Shown here piece by piece: positions 39,386 to 48,232 of a stretch of DNA of 64,000 nt (position 1 is its first letter; the number at the start of each line of letters is the position of its first letter). This stretch comes from Formosa sediminum (GTDB lineage: Bacteria; Bacteroidota; Bacteroidia; Flavobacteriales; Flavobacteriaceae). Location of the stretch: contig NZ_CP041637.1 of assembly GCF_007197735.1 (NCBI RefSeq), positions 496,001-560,000 on the forward strand. Reading direction: 5' to 3'. The notes under the pieces were generated by a model, which did no database searches, was not told the origin of the DNA, and saw only the letters and a list, made by a program, of their open reading frames with translations. Made by a program: the position numbers and the translations under genes.

Positions 39386-41095
39386 ATGAAACACCTTTTA
39401 TTTGCCCTCACTTTCATTTTTCTCGGATTATATTCTAGCGCACATGCGCAAAATATTGAAAAACTATGGCGGTTAGATCAACTTCAATCTAAAACAAAAG
39501 ATTCTACACCATCTGCCAACTCGGCTTTTGAAACCCTAAAATTTGAAAACGGAGAATTTAATATTACCGATAACCACACGGTAGAATCTAATGGAAACTA
39601 CACTTTACAAGACAATCTTTTAGTCTTCTATTACAATACACCCACAGACAAAATTCAGCACTTTAGAATTTCAGAATTTACAGATTCTACGCTTGTCTTC
39701 TCAAAAAACAATAGCACTTATAAATTTAAAACGGCATTAGCGGTGTCTCCTAGTGCAATAGCAACGACAGCCAAAGATGCAATAATTCCTAGTCAAGGAT
39801 TTTCTACAAACAGTCTATTACGCGGTATGCTAGGAATGTTTATCCTTCTAATTATTAGCTATTTATTAAGTAGTAATAGAAAAGCTATAAATTGGAAAAC
39901 TATAGGTGTTGGACTTAGTGCACAACTCATGCTAGCCATTGCTGTATTAAAAATTGAATTTGCTCAAAATGCATTTGAATTTGTTGGAAAAATATTTGTA
40001 AAAATTTTAGAATTCACACAAGCTGGTAGCGAATTTCTCTTAGGAAGCATGATGGATATTAATAATGTAGGTTACATTTTTATTTTTCAAATTCTACCAA
40101 CAATTATATTCTTTTCTGCTTTAACTTCTGTATTATTTTATTTAGGAGTAATTCAAATAGTCGTTAAAGGAATGGCTTGGGTTCTTACTAAATTATTAGG
40201 TATTTCTGGAGCTGAGAGTTTAAGCGTTGCTGGTAATATTTTCTTAGGTCAAACAGAAGCTCCTTTAATGATTAAAGCCTACCTAGAACGCATGACAAAA
40301 TCTGAAATCCTTCTCGTTATGGTTGGAGGGATGGCAACGGTAGCTGGAGGCGTTCTTGCTGCCTATATTGGTTTTTTAGGAGGCGAAGACCAAGCTTTAA
40401 AAATATTTTATGCTAAACACTTATTAACAGCATCTGTTATGGCTGCTCCTGGCGCTATTGTTATTTCTAAAATGCTTTATCCGCAACAAGAAAAAATTAG
40501 CTCAGAGATGGAAGTATCTCAAGAAAATATTGGTTCTAACATCTTAGATGCGATCGCTAATGGTACAACCGAAGGTTTAAAATTGGCCGCAAATGTTGGT
40601 GCTATGTTATTAGTTTTTGTTGCTTTTATTGCCATGATAAATTATGGCTTTGGAAAATTAGGAATGATTGGTGGTTTCAATACATGGATAAAAGCCAATA
40701 CACCATATAAAATGTTTTCATTAGAATTTATTTTAGGATATATATTCTCTCCCTTAATGTGGATTATTGGGGTAGCTAAAGAAGATATGGCACTTATGGG
40801 GCAATTGCTTGGAATTAAACTTGCCGCAAGTGAATTTATAGGTTATATGCAACTGGCTGAATTAAAAGACGTAACTAAACCTATACATTTTCAGTTTGAA
40901 AAATCTATAATTATGGCCACTTACATGCTATGCGGATTTGCTAATTTTGCATCTATAGGAATTCAAATTGGAGGAATTGGATCTTTAGCTCCTGGAAAAA
41001 GAAAAACGCTTTCAGAGTTTGGTATTCGTGCACTTATTGGTGGAACAATTGCATCTTTACTATCTGCAACAATAGCCGGTATGATTATAGGATAA
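39386..41095 (+). CDS. Concentrative nucleoside transporter with N-terminal lipocalin-like domain
   Basis: The 569-residue protein has two parts. Residues 1-22 are a signal peptide (MKHLLFALTFIFLGLYSSAHAQ) and about 23-125 a lipocalin-like beta domain (FETLKFENGEFNITDNHTV). From about 148 it is a CNT-family permease, with GNIFLGQTEAPLMIKAYL and GGMATVAGGVLAAYIGFLGG typical of NupC. It should import nucleosides with Na+ or H+. The extra domain probably faces the periplasm. It is co-transcribed with the nuclease gene and stands before thyA and DHFR, which suits nucleotide salvage. Confidence 0.9.
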   Translation: MKHLLFALTFIFLGLYSSAHAQNIEKLWRLDQLQSKTKDSTPSANSAFETLKFENGEFNITDNHTVESNGNYTLQDNLLVFYYNTPTDKIQHFRISEFTDSTLVFSKNNSTYKFKTALAVSPSAIATTAKDAIIPSQGFSTNSLLRGMLGMFILLIISYLLSSNRKAINWKTIGVGLSAQLMLAIAVLKIEFAQNAFEFVGKIFVKILEFTQAGSEFLLGSMMDINNVGYIFIFQILPTIIFFSALTSVLFYLGVIQIVVKGMAWVLTKLLGISGAESLSVAGNIFLGQTEAPLMIKAYLERMTKSEILLVMVGGMATVAGGVLAAYIGFLGGEDQALKIFYAKHLLTASVMAAPGAIVISKMLYPQQEKISSEMEVSQENIGSNILDAIANGTTEGLKLAANVGAMLLVFVAFIAMINYGFGKLGMIGGFNTWIKANTPYKMFSLEFILGYIFSPLMWIIGVAKEDMALMGQLLGIKLAASEFIGYMQLAELKDVTKPIHFQFEKSIIMATYMLCGFANFASIGIQIGGIGSLAPGKRKTLSEFGIRALIGGTIASLLSATIAGMIIG

Positions 41096-41195
41096 ACATA
41101 TTTACTGGCAAAGATTTCCCTCTTACTATTTTTTTAATCAACTTTAAGTGAGGTGTGTTTTAGAATTAATTTCTAAATTAACTTGTATTTTTAAT

Positions 41196-41203
41196 TAGAT
41201 TTG
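41196..41203 (+). promoter_or_regulatory. Promoter -7 box of thyA
   Basis: TAGATTTG matches TAnnTTTG exactly, 74 bp before the thyA ATG. No good TTTG at -33. Confidence 0.45.
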
Positions 41204-41277
41204 CACTGCAATTTTTATCTTTAAACGGTATTCAGTTATCAATTATTAATAGATTACTGCGTTCTAGCAGCTTATAT

Positions 41278-42102
41278 ATGAAACAGTATTTAGACCTTGT
41301 TAAGCACGTTTTAGAAACAGGAAACGAAAAAGGAGATCGTACAGGAACAGGAACCAAAAGTGTATTTGGTTACCAAATGCGATTTGATTTAAGCGAAGGT
41401 TTTCCTATAGTAACTACAAAAAAACTTCATTTAAAATCTATTATTCACGAATTATTATGGTTTTTAAAAGGAGATACCAACATAAACTACTTAACAGAGA
41501 ATGGTGTAAAAATCTGGAACGAATGGGCTGATGATAATGGTGATTTAGGTCCGGTTTACGGACACCAATGGCGCAATTGGAATAACGATGAGATTGATCA
41601 GATTAAAGATATAATAGATACTTTAAAAACAAACCCTAATAGCAGACGCATGCTCGTTTCGGCATGGAACCCTTCAGTGTTGCCGGACGGTTCTAAATCG
41701 TTTAGTGAAAATGTAGCAAATGGCAAAGCTGCATTACCTCCTTGTCATGCTTTTTTTCAGTTTTATGTTGCCAACGGAAAATTATCTTGCCAATTGTACC
41801 AACGTAGTGCAGATATCTTTTTAGGTGTACCTTTTAATATTGCATCGTATGCCTTATTAACGATGATGATAGCTCAGGTTTGTGGCTATGAAGTAGGAGA
41901 TTTTATACATACGTTTGGAGATGCGCATATTTATAGTAACCATTTCGAGCAAGTTAAACTGCAACTAAGCAGAGACCCAAAACCGTTACCAAAAATGATT
42001 ATTAATCCTGATGTAGATAACATCTTCGATTTTAAATTCGAAGATTTTACTTTAGTCGATTATAACCCGCATCCGCATATAAAAGGTGCTGTAGCTATAT
42101 AA
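41278..42102 (+). CDS. thyA: Thymidylate synthase
   Basis: The 274-residue enzyme methylates dUMP with methylene-tetrahydrofolate. The nucleophile is Cys156 ([13 protein letters not shown]), with RDRT-like GDRTGTGT at residues 19-26 and the dUMP phosphate ligands in [21 protein letters not shown] short insert at about 136-149 makes it slightly longer than the E. coli enzyme. Its by-product dihydrofolate is the substrate of the DHFR encoded 0.6 kb downstream. Confidence 0.97.
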   Translation: MKQYLDLVKHVLETGNEKGDRTGTGTKSVFGYQMRFDLSEGFPIVTTKKLHLKSIIHELLWFLKGDTNINYLTENGVKIWNEWADDNGDLGPVYGHQWRNWNNDEIDQIKDIIDTLKTNPNSRRMLVSAWNPSVLPDGSKSFSENVANGKAALPPCHAFFQFYVANGKLSCQLYQRSADIFLGVPFNIASYALLTMMIAQVCGYEVGDFIHTFGDAHIYSNHFEQVKLQLSRDPKPLPKMIINPDVDNIFDFKFEDFTLVDYNPHPHIKGAVAI

Positions 42103-42141
42103 AAAATGGCATGTTAGAGACTAAATATGCCGTTTTATAAA

Positions 42142-42438
42142 TTATATTTTTAACACACTATTTTCTGCATCTGCAAAATCGTTCCAAACTTGCTCATCTG
42201 CGTCTATTTCATTCACAAACTCACCATCAACCACATATCTAAATTCATAAACAGAATCTACATCTAGATTAACCATACCTTTAAATGTCCCGTTTTTTAA
42301 TTTTTTTAACGGCGTAGCTTTAGGATTCCAATCATTAAAAGTACCAATAACTACTACAGATTCTGCAGTTTCTGCAGGTACAGTAAAAGTTACTTTACAA
42401 ATAGGCTTCGTTTTTAAATATTGTTTTGAAATTGCCAT
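42142..42438 (-). CDS. Small isoamylase early-set (CBM48-like) protein
   Basis: The 98-residue protein is a single beta-sandwich of the early-set/AMPK-glycogen-binding type (VVVIGTFNDWNPKATPLKKL, then FRYVVDGEFVNEIDADEQV). The NDW motif and following residues are those that contact glycogen-like glucans in relatives. It has no catalytic domain and no signal peptide, so it may bind storage glucan or act as an adaptor in the cytoplasm. It is inserted on the opposite strand between thyA and the DHFR gene. Confidence 0.88.
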   Translation of the reverse strand: MAISKQYLKTKPICKVTFTVPAETAESVVVIGTFNDWNPKATPLKKLKNGTFKGMVNLDVDSVYEFRYVVDGEFVNEIDADEQVWNDFADAENSVLKI

Positions 42439-42685
42439 AAATTCTATGTTTTTAATTAATATAAATGTAATAAACTATTAGCCATTTTCAAACGAATAAT
42501 CCTCTAGTTCACAAATAATTATGTTTTTCTTAAAAAAGAATTAAATTAGACTTAATCTTCTAAATTTAATTGTTACTTTTTCAAAATATTGATAAACATT
42601 TCTTCAGATTTAATTTTCAGCATTATAAAAATTTCAAATATTGAAGTAGAAATAGTATTTTTACTTTACTAACACATATATACCT

Positions 42686-43591
42686 ATGTTCGGGACTAAA
42701 AAAAAAGTACCTCAAATTGATAAAGAACAATTAGAGCTAATAAAAAATGCACAAATGCGTATAAAGCAGAAAAAAAGACTATACACGCATTTTATTCTGT
42801 TCTTAATTGGATCTGTAGCATTAATTGTTGCCAATTTAGGACTACATATAGGCGAAACATTTAAACCTTTAGGTAAAGATTGGTTTATTTTTATTGTTGG
42901 ATTTTGGCTTATAATTTTAATCTATCATACATTTAATGTGTTTGTTATTGATAGGTTTATGGGACCAACTTGGCAACAAGATCAATTAGATAAATTGGTT
43001 GCAAAACAAAAAGAAGGTATTGAAAAATTAAAAACTAAATTACCAGCTACTGAAACCGCGCCTACACCACCTGCGATCGAAAAAAAAAAATTGAATAGTA
43101 AACAAAATATTACCCTTATTGTTGCTGCCTCAGAGAATAATGCAATTGGTAAAGACAACCAACTTATTTGGCATTTAAAAGACGATTTGCAACGGTTTAA
43201 GTCGCTAACCTCTGGGCATTGCATTATCATGGGGCGTAAAACCTTTGAAAGCTTTCCTAAACCATTACCTAACCGTACTCATATTGTGATTACAACACAA
43301 CAAAATTATAAAGTCCCGCATGGCGTTATTGTTGTTCACAATATAGATGATGCTTTAGATGCTGCTCTGGAAGACAAAACCCCATTTGTAATTGGGGGCG
43401 GAGAAATTTATAAACAAGCACTCCCTTTTGCAAATAAAATAGAACTTACTCGAGTACACGATACGTTTGAAGCCGACACACATTTTCCTGAAATAAACCT
43501 AAAAGAATGGCGTGAAATACAGAATATATATCACCCAGAAAACGAACAAAACGATCATGCTTTTTCTTTTATAACCTACGAACGTTTTTAA
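42686..43591 (+). CDS. Membrane-anchored dihydrofolate reductase (2TM domain fused to DHFR)
   Basis: The 301-residue protein joins two domains. Residues about 33-56 and 66-88 are membrane helices of a 2TM domain. Residues 141-301 are a complete DHFR: NNAIGKDNQLIWHLKDDLQR with the catalytic acid at about 167, IIMGRKTFESFP, and the NADPH loop FVIGGGEIYKQAL. The linker is charged and Pro-rich. An 11-A run (43080-43090) codes for its lysines; loss or gain of one A gives an immediate stop. DHFR here has no ATG of its own. It reduces dihydrofolate made by ThyA and should lie on the inner face of the membrane. Confidence 0.88.
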   Translation: MFGTKKKVPQIDKEQLELIKNAQMRIKQKKRLYTHFILFLIGSVALIVANLGLHIGETFKPLGKDWFIFIVGFWLIILIYHTFNVFVIDRFMGPTWQQDQLDKLVAKQKEGIEKLKTKLPATETAPTPPAIEKKKLNSKQNITLIVAASENNAIGKDNQLIWHLKDDLQRFKSLTSGHCIIMGRKTFESFPKPLPNRTHIVITTQQNYKVPHGVIVVHNIDDALDAALEDKTPFVIGGGEIYKQALPFANKIELTRVHDTFEADTHFPEINLKEWREIQNIYHPENEQNDHAFSFITYERF

Positions 43592-43650
43592 ATCCAAACA
43601 AAAGGCCATATGCTTGTATAATGATATTGTAACCTTTACAAGTTCATTAT

Positions 43651-43674
43651 CTGCAAATTTCTGTAAATTTGCAG
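43651..43674 (+). promoter_or_regulatory. Perfect palindrome overlapping a -7 box, next to a start codon
   Basis: CTGCAAATTT (43651-43660) and AAATTTGCAG (43665-43674) are perfect complements with a 4-bp spacer. The right half contains TAAATTTG (43664-43671), an exact TAnnTTTG box. The ATG begins at 43676, so the mRNA would be almost leaderless and a protein bound here would block the promoter. Confidence 0.55.
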
Positions 43675-43675
43675 C

Positions 43676-45235
43676 ATGATAAAAGACATCCAGCTTCGAG
43701 TTTCTCTAGTAGAAGAATCTAAACAAGAGAATAGTTTATTGTGGAAATCGGCCAAAAAGCTAGACATTCCAAAAGAAAAAATTACAGGAATAAAAGTTCT
43801 TAGAAAATCTATAGATGCAAGAAAACCTGCAATTGTATTCAATTATAAAGTTGCTGTTTATATAAACGAACCGCTACCAGAAACCTCATCATATACTTTT
43901 AATTACAAAGATGTTTCTAAATCTAAACCCGTTCATATTATTGGTTTTGGCCCAGCAGGTATGTATGCTGCATTACGCTGTATAGAATTAGGATTTAAAC
44001 CCATAGTTTTAGAACGCGGCAAAAATGTACAAGACAGACGTCGCGATTTAAAAGCCATAAATCAAGATCATTTTGTTAATGAAGATTCCAATTACTGTTT
44101 TGGTGAAGGTGGAGCAGGAACCTATTCAGACGGAAAATTATACACGCGTAGTTTAAAACGAGGCGATGTACGTCGCATTTTTGAAAACTTAGTTTACCAT
44201 GGCGCTACAGACCAAATTTTAGTTGATGCACATCCACATATAGGGACTAATAAACTCCCTAAAGTGGTACAAAATATTCGTGAAACCATTTTAAAATATG
44301 GTGGAGAAGTACATTTTGAGACACGAGTAACCGATTTTACAATTACTAATAATAAGATTAAAGCCATACAGCTAATAAATGGAGAAGAACTAACTGTAAA
44401 CCGTGTTATATTAGCAACAGGACATTCAGCTCGAGATATTTTTTATTTATTAGATAAAAAGAATATTGCTATTGAAGCAAAATCGTTTGCCATGGGAGTT
44501 CGTGTAGAACACCCACAACACATTATAGACTCAATTCAATACCATTGTACTGGCGAACGTAACGAACTTTTACCTGCCGCAGCTTACAGCTTAGTCCAAC
44601 AAGTTAATGGTCGCGGAGTCTATTCGTTTTGTATGTGTCCTGGCGGATTTATTGTTCCGGCAGCTACAGCAAACGGAGAAGTTGTTGTAAATGGCATGTC
44701 GCCTTCTAAGCGAAATAATGAATTTGCAAATTCAGGTATTGTTGTTGAGATTAATGCAGATAAAGATTTATACAAATACGATTCCTTTGGTGCGCTAAAA
44801 GCATTAGAATATCAGAAAGATTTAGAAAAATTAGCTTTTACTTCGGGAGGACGTAGTCAGGTTGCACCCGCACAACGTTTAACAGATTTTGTTGAAGGCC
44901 GATTATCTTCAGATTTAAATCCAACATCTTATCAACCTGGAATAAAGAGTGTACCTTTACATTCATTATTACCAAAATTAATCGGGAAAAGTCTTAGAAA
45001 AGGCTTTGAATCTTTCGGACAAAAAATGAAAGGGTATTATACTGAAGAAGCTAATATTATTGGTGTAGAATCCAGAACCTCATCGCCTGTAAGCATTCCA
45101 CGAAACGAAAAATTAGAACACCCACAAATTGCAGGTTTATTTCCTTGTGGCGAAGGTGGTGGTTATGCCGGCGGTATTATCTCTGCAGCAATGGATGGTG
45201 AGCGTTGTGCTGAAGCTGCATGTGCAAATCTTTAA
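43676..45235 (+). CDS. NAD(P)/FAD-dependent oxidoreductase (uncharacterised FAD dehydrogenase family)
   Basis: The 519-residue flavoprotein has about 85 N-terminal residues of its own, then the FAD loop VHIIGFGPAGMYAALRCIEL (about 89-108), FGEGGAGTYSDGKLYTR, and a C-terminal GEGGGYAGGIISAAMDG that closes over the FAD. This matches the COG2509-type dehydrogenases found in most Bacteroidota. The substrate is unknown. A palindrome overlaps its promoter. Confidence 0.85.
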   Translation: MIKDIQLRVSLVEESKQENSLLWKSAKKLDIPKEKITGIKVLRKSIDARKPAIVFNYKVAVYINEPLPETSSYTFNYKDVSKSKPVHIIGFGPAGMYAALRCIELGFKPIVLERGKNVQDRRRDLKAINQDHFVNEDSNYCFGEGGAGTYSDGKLYTRSLKRGDVRRIFENLVYHGATDQILVDAHPHIGTNKLPKVVQNIRETILKYGGEVHFETRVTDFTITNNKIKAIQLINGEELTVNRVILATGHSARDIFYLLDKKNIAIEAKSFAMGVRVEHPQHIIDSIQYHCTGERNELLPAAAYSLVQQVNGRGVYSFCMCPGGFIVPAATANGEVVVNGMSPSKRNNEFANSGIVVEINADKDLYKYDSFGALKALEYQKDLEKLAFTSGGRSQVAPAQRLTDFVEGRLSSDLNPTSYQPGIKSVPLHSLLPKLIGKSLRKGFESFGQKMKGYYTEEANIIGVESRTSSPVSIPRNEKLEHPQIAGLFPCGEGGGYAGGIISAAMDGERCAEAACANL

Positions 45236-45340
45236 TTCCATTTTTATAAACAAACAGCTAAACACAAGTAAACCAACAGAATACTCTAAAAATAATATCT
45301 AAATAATATTCTTATTTTTACAATCTTAAAATTAAAAATT

Positions 45341-46237
45341 ATGAATGCATATATATTTCCTGGTCAAGGTGCTCAATTTACAGGAATGGGACTTGATCTT
45401 TATGAACACTCTAAAGAGGCTCAAGAGTTATTTGAACAAGCTAATGCTATTTTAGGCTTTCCTATAACCGACGTAATGTTTGAAGGTTCTGCCGAAGACC
45501 TTAAACAAACCAAAGTTACACAACCAGCTATATTTCTTCATTCTGTAATTTTAGCAAAAAGTTTAGGGGATGCATTTAAACCAGATTTAGTTGCTGGACA
45601 TTCTTTGGGAGAATTTTCTGCATTAGTAGCAGCAGGTGCTCTTACCTTTAAAGATGGTTTAAAATTAGTTTCTCAGCGTGCTTTAGCCATGCAGAAAGCA
45701 TGTGAATTAGCCCCAAGTACTATGGCTGCTGTATTAGGTTTAGAAGATAATATTGTGGAAGATATTTGTAATGCTATTGATGGTGTAGTAGTGGCAGCAA
45801 ATTATAATTGTCTAGGACAATTAGTGATTTCTGGTGAAACTTCTGCAGTTGAAAAAGCCTGTGAATCTTTAAAAGAAGCTGGTGCAAAACGTGCCTTAAT
45901 TTTACCTGTAGGAGGCGCTTTCCATTCTCCAATGATGGAACCTGCTCGTGAAGAATTAGCTGCTGCAATAGAAAACACAACATTTAGCAAACCAAATTGT
46001 CCAATTTACCAAAACGTAACAGCTACAGCTATTACAGATGAAAATGAAATAAAAGCCAATTTAATTTCTCAACTTACTGCACCGGTGCGATGGACACAAT
46101 CTGTACAACAAATGATTGCTGATGGAACAACACATTTTACAGAAGTTGGCCCTGGAAAAGTTTTACAAGGTTTAGTTAAAAAAATTGATAGAACTGTTGA
46201 AACAGCTTCTGCAACGTTTAATACGCCAACAACTTAA
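45341..46237 (+). CDS. fabD: Malonyl-CoA:ACP transacylase
   Basis: The 298-residue enzyme loads malonate on acyl carrier protein for fatty-acid synthesis. The nucleophile is Ser88 (AGHSLGEFSAL); FPGQGAQFTGMG at the N-terminus and GAFHSPMM carry the oxyanion and histidine residues. Its stop overlaps the lspA start (TAATG), indicating translational coupling. Confidence 0.96.
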   Translation: MNAYIFPGQGAQFTGMGLDLYEHSKEAQELFEQANAILGFPITDVMFEGSAEDLKQTKVTQPAIFLHSVILAKSLGDAFKPDLVAGHSLGEFSALVAAGALTFKDGLKLVSQRALAMQKACELAPSTMAAVLGLEDNIVEDICNAIDGVVVAANYNCLGQLVISGETSAVEKACESLKEAGAKRALILPVGGAFHSPMMEPAREELAAAIENTTFSKPNCPIYQNVTATAITDENEIKANLISQLTAPVRWTQSVQQMIADGTTHFTEVGPGKVLQGLVKKIDRTVETASATFNTPTT

Positions 46238-46743
46238 TGAAGCTTACAAGAACAACATATATCATTGGTTTAATAGCTTTAAACATTGCTTTAGATCAGA
46301 TCTCAAAATTTATTGTTAGAGCCTATGTTACACCTTACGAAACTACTGAACTATTAGGTGATAAATTTATATTAACTAATGTAGAAAATTCAGGTGCTTT
46401 TTTAAGTTTAGGTAGTGACCTTAACCCCACATTAAAAAGTATATTTTTATTACTCTTACCAATAGTTGTATTGGGTTATATAACCTATTATATTATTTCA
46501 AATAAAACTTTAGACCGTTTTGCAATCTTTGGGTTCGCTTGTATTATTGGCGGAGGTATAGCCAATGTGTATGATAGGATTTTATATGGATCTGTAACCG
46601 ATTTTTTTCATATAGATTTAGGTGGTATATTTAAAACGGGGGTGTTTAACGTTGCAGATATGTCTGTAATGTTAGGTATGGGACTTTTACTCTACTCCAA
46701 TTTTATTACCAGTAAAAAGGCAAAACAAACTGCTCATAAATAA
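46237..46743 (+). CDS. lspA: Lipoprotein signal peptidase (signal peptidase II)
   Basis: The 168-residue membrane protein has four helices and the aspartyl protease pair: GGGIANVYDRILYGSVTDFF and FNVADMSVMLG. LDQISKF and VENSGAF motifs are also present. It removes signal peptides from prolipoproteins, such as those encoded at 21894 and 50870. It is translationally coupled to fabD. Confidence 0.95.
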   Translation: MKLTRTTYIIGLIALNIALDQISKFIVRAYVTPYETTELLGDKFILTNVENSGAFLSLGSDLNPTLKSIFLLLLPIVVLGYITYYIISNKTLDRFAIFGFACIIGGGIANVYDRILYGSVTDFFHIDLGGIFKTGVFNVADMSVMLGMGLLLYSNFITSKKAKQTAHK

Positions 46744-46744
46744 T

Positions 46745-46775
46745 AAAAGCCCCAAGAAAGTATCTTGGGGCTTTT
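46745..46775. terminator. Bidirectional terminator after lspA
   Basis: Stem AAAAGCCCCAAGA/TCTTGGGGCTTTT (46745-46757, 46763-46775), loop AAGTA, followed by TTATT on the plus strand. Confidence 0.88.
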
Positions 46776-46777
46776 TA

Positions 46778-46969
46778 TTAGGCTCTTAGGAGACAATCTT
46801 CACAATCTTTAATTTCTCCGTAATATGTTTCTCTATATTTATGCACTGTTTTAAAAGGCATATTTAAAAATAACATTTTTATGTAAGTTACTTTTGTTTG
46901 CAATACACCCATTTTTGGTGTAAATCTTGCTTCATTTTTAGTTTCCCGTTTTACTGTAATCAATTTCAT
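46778..46969 (-). CDS. Small conserved-looking protein of unknown function
   Basis: The frame is open from 46984, but the Met at 46969 (MKLITVKRETKNEARFTPKM) is preferred because an exact -7 box (TATCTTTG, minus strand, 46999-46992) would place the transcript start near 46985. The 63-residue product is basic in the first half and ends with YYGEIKDCEDCLLRA, a pair of cysteines two residues apart that could bind metal or be redox active. I cannot name a family. Confidence 0.6.
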   Translation of the reverse strand: MKLITVKRETKNEARFTPKMGVLQTKVTYIKMLFLNMPFKTVHKYRETYYGEIKDCEDCLLRA

Positions 46970-47148
46970 AATATCATATTTCATTATAAATCAAAGATAC
47001 TTAATCCAATACAAATAAACGAGACCATACGCCATTACCCTATCATTTAACTATAGAATTATACTTTATTCAACAATTTTAAAGATATGGTAAAGATAAT
47101 GCATCAAAAAACAGCTCAAACAGTAAGTTTTTTCTTTCGAAAACATAT

Positions 47149-47183
47149 AAAAAAACCTTCTCTACAGTATATTGTAAAGAAGG
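47149..47183 (-). terminator. Intrinsic terminator after galE
   Basis: An 11-bp stem (47156-47166 with 47173-47183, one G-U pair) followed on the minus strand by U7. Confidence 0.82.
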
Positions 47184-47209
47184 CTTAAATTAAATTAACA
47201 CTACTTAAT

Positions 47210-48232
47210 TTACTTATTTCTTATCTTTTTTTCCCATTTCCATGCCGAACGCATAGCGTCATCTAAAGTGAGTTCCGATTTCCAACCTAATACTGTATTT
47301 GCCTTTTCTGTATCTGCAAATGCAGCAACAACGTCACCTTCACGACGTGGAGCTATTTTATAATTTAATTGTTCACCAGAAACTTTCTCAAAAGATTTTA
47401 TAGCTTCTAGCACAGAACTACCTGTACCAGTACCCAAATTAAAGACTTCAAAATTAGATTCGTTTTTTTGATCTAGAAGACGTTTTAACGCTATAACATG
47501 AGCTTTAGCTAAATCTACCACATGTATATAGTCTCTTACGCATGTTCCATCTGTAGTGGGATAATCGTCTCCAAAAACAGATAATTGCTCGCGTAAGCCT
47601 ACTGCAGTTTGTGTTATAAATGGGACTAAATTTAAAGGGACTCCTATAGGCAATTCTCCAATATGTGCAGATTCGTGAGCTCCAATTGGATTAAAATAAC
47701 GCAAGGCGATGGCTTTTAGATTCTGGCTCACCTTACAACTATCTTTAATAATCTCTTCTCCGATTTGTTTAGTATTTCCATATGGAGACTCTGCAGGTTT
47801 AACAGGCGCGTTTTCTGTGATAGGTAGCTCATCTGCTTGACCATACACCGTACAAGAAGAACTAAAAATAAAGTTAGCGGTATCTAGCTTATTTAATTCT
47901 TGTAAAACATAAACCAAAGTATTAATATTATTCTCATAATATAATAGTGGATTACCTACACTTTCACCTACAGCTTTACTAGCCGCAAAGTGAATAACAC
48001 CTTTAATATCCTGATGTGTTTTAAAAAAATCTTGTACCAAGTGTTTGTCTTTTAAGTCTAACTCTACAAACAAAGGTGTTTTCCCTGTAATTTTTGTTAT
48101 TCCTTTTAAAACATCTTTAGAAGAATTGGATAAATTATCAATAATCACAACTTCATAGCCTTCATTTTGAAGTTCTACAACGGTATGAGAACCAATAAAA
48201 CCAAGTCCTCCAGTAACTAATATTTTATGCAT
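47210..48232 (-). CDS. galE: UDP-glucose 4-epimerase
   Basis: The 340-residue short-chain epimerase has the NAD loop GGLGFIGSH (8-16) and the catalytic pair Tyr151-Lys155 (SPYGNTKQIGE) with the Ser-rich FSSSCTVYG. It interconverts UDP-glucose and UDP-galactose. Its start overlaps the end of the aminotransferase gene by 8 bp, so both are on one transcript and probably supply surface polysaccharide or lipopolysaccharide sugars. Confidence 0.92.
   Translation of the reverse strand: MHKILVTGGLGFIGSHTVVELQNEGYEVVIIDNLSNSSKDVLKGITKITGKTPLFVELDLKDKHLVQDFFKTHQDIKGVIHFAASKAVGESVGNPLLYYENNINTLVYVLQELNKLDTANFIFSSSCTVYGQADELPITENAPVKPAESPYGNTKQIGEEIIKDSCKVSQNLKAIALRYFNPIGAHESAHIGELPIGVPLNLVPFITQTAVGLREQLSVFGDDYPTTDGTCVRDYIHVVDLAKAHVIALKRLLDQKNESNFEVFNLGTGTGSSVLEAIKSFEKVSGEQLNYKIAPRREGDVVAAFADTEKANTVLGWKSELTLDDAMRSAWKWEKKIRNK

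Noticed and set aside
41096-41277. Possible riboswitch before thyA
   Set aside because: Only a -7 box was found; no conserved aptamer pattern or strong stem was visible.
47088-47189. 33-codon plus-strand frame (MVKIMHQKTAQTVS...)
   Set aside because: It reads through the galE terminator hairpin and has no promoter or known relatives.
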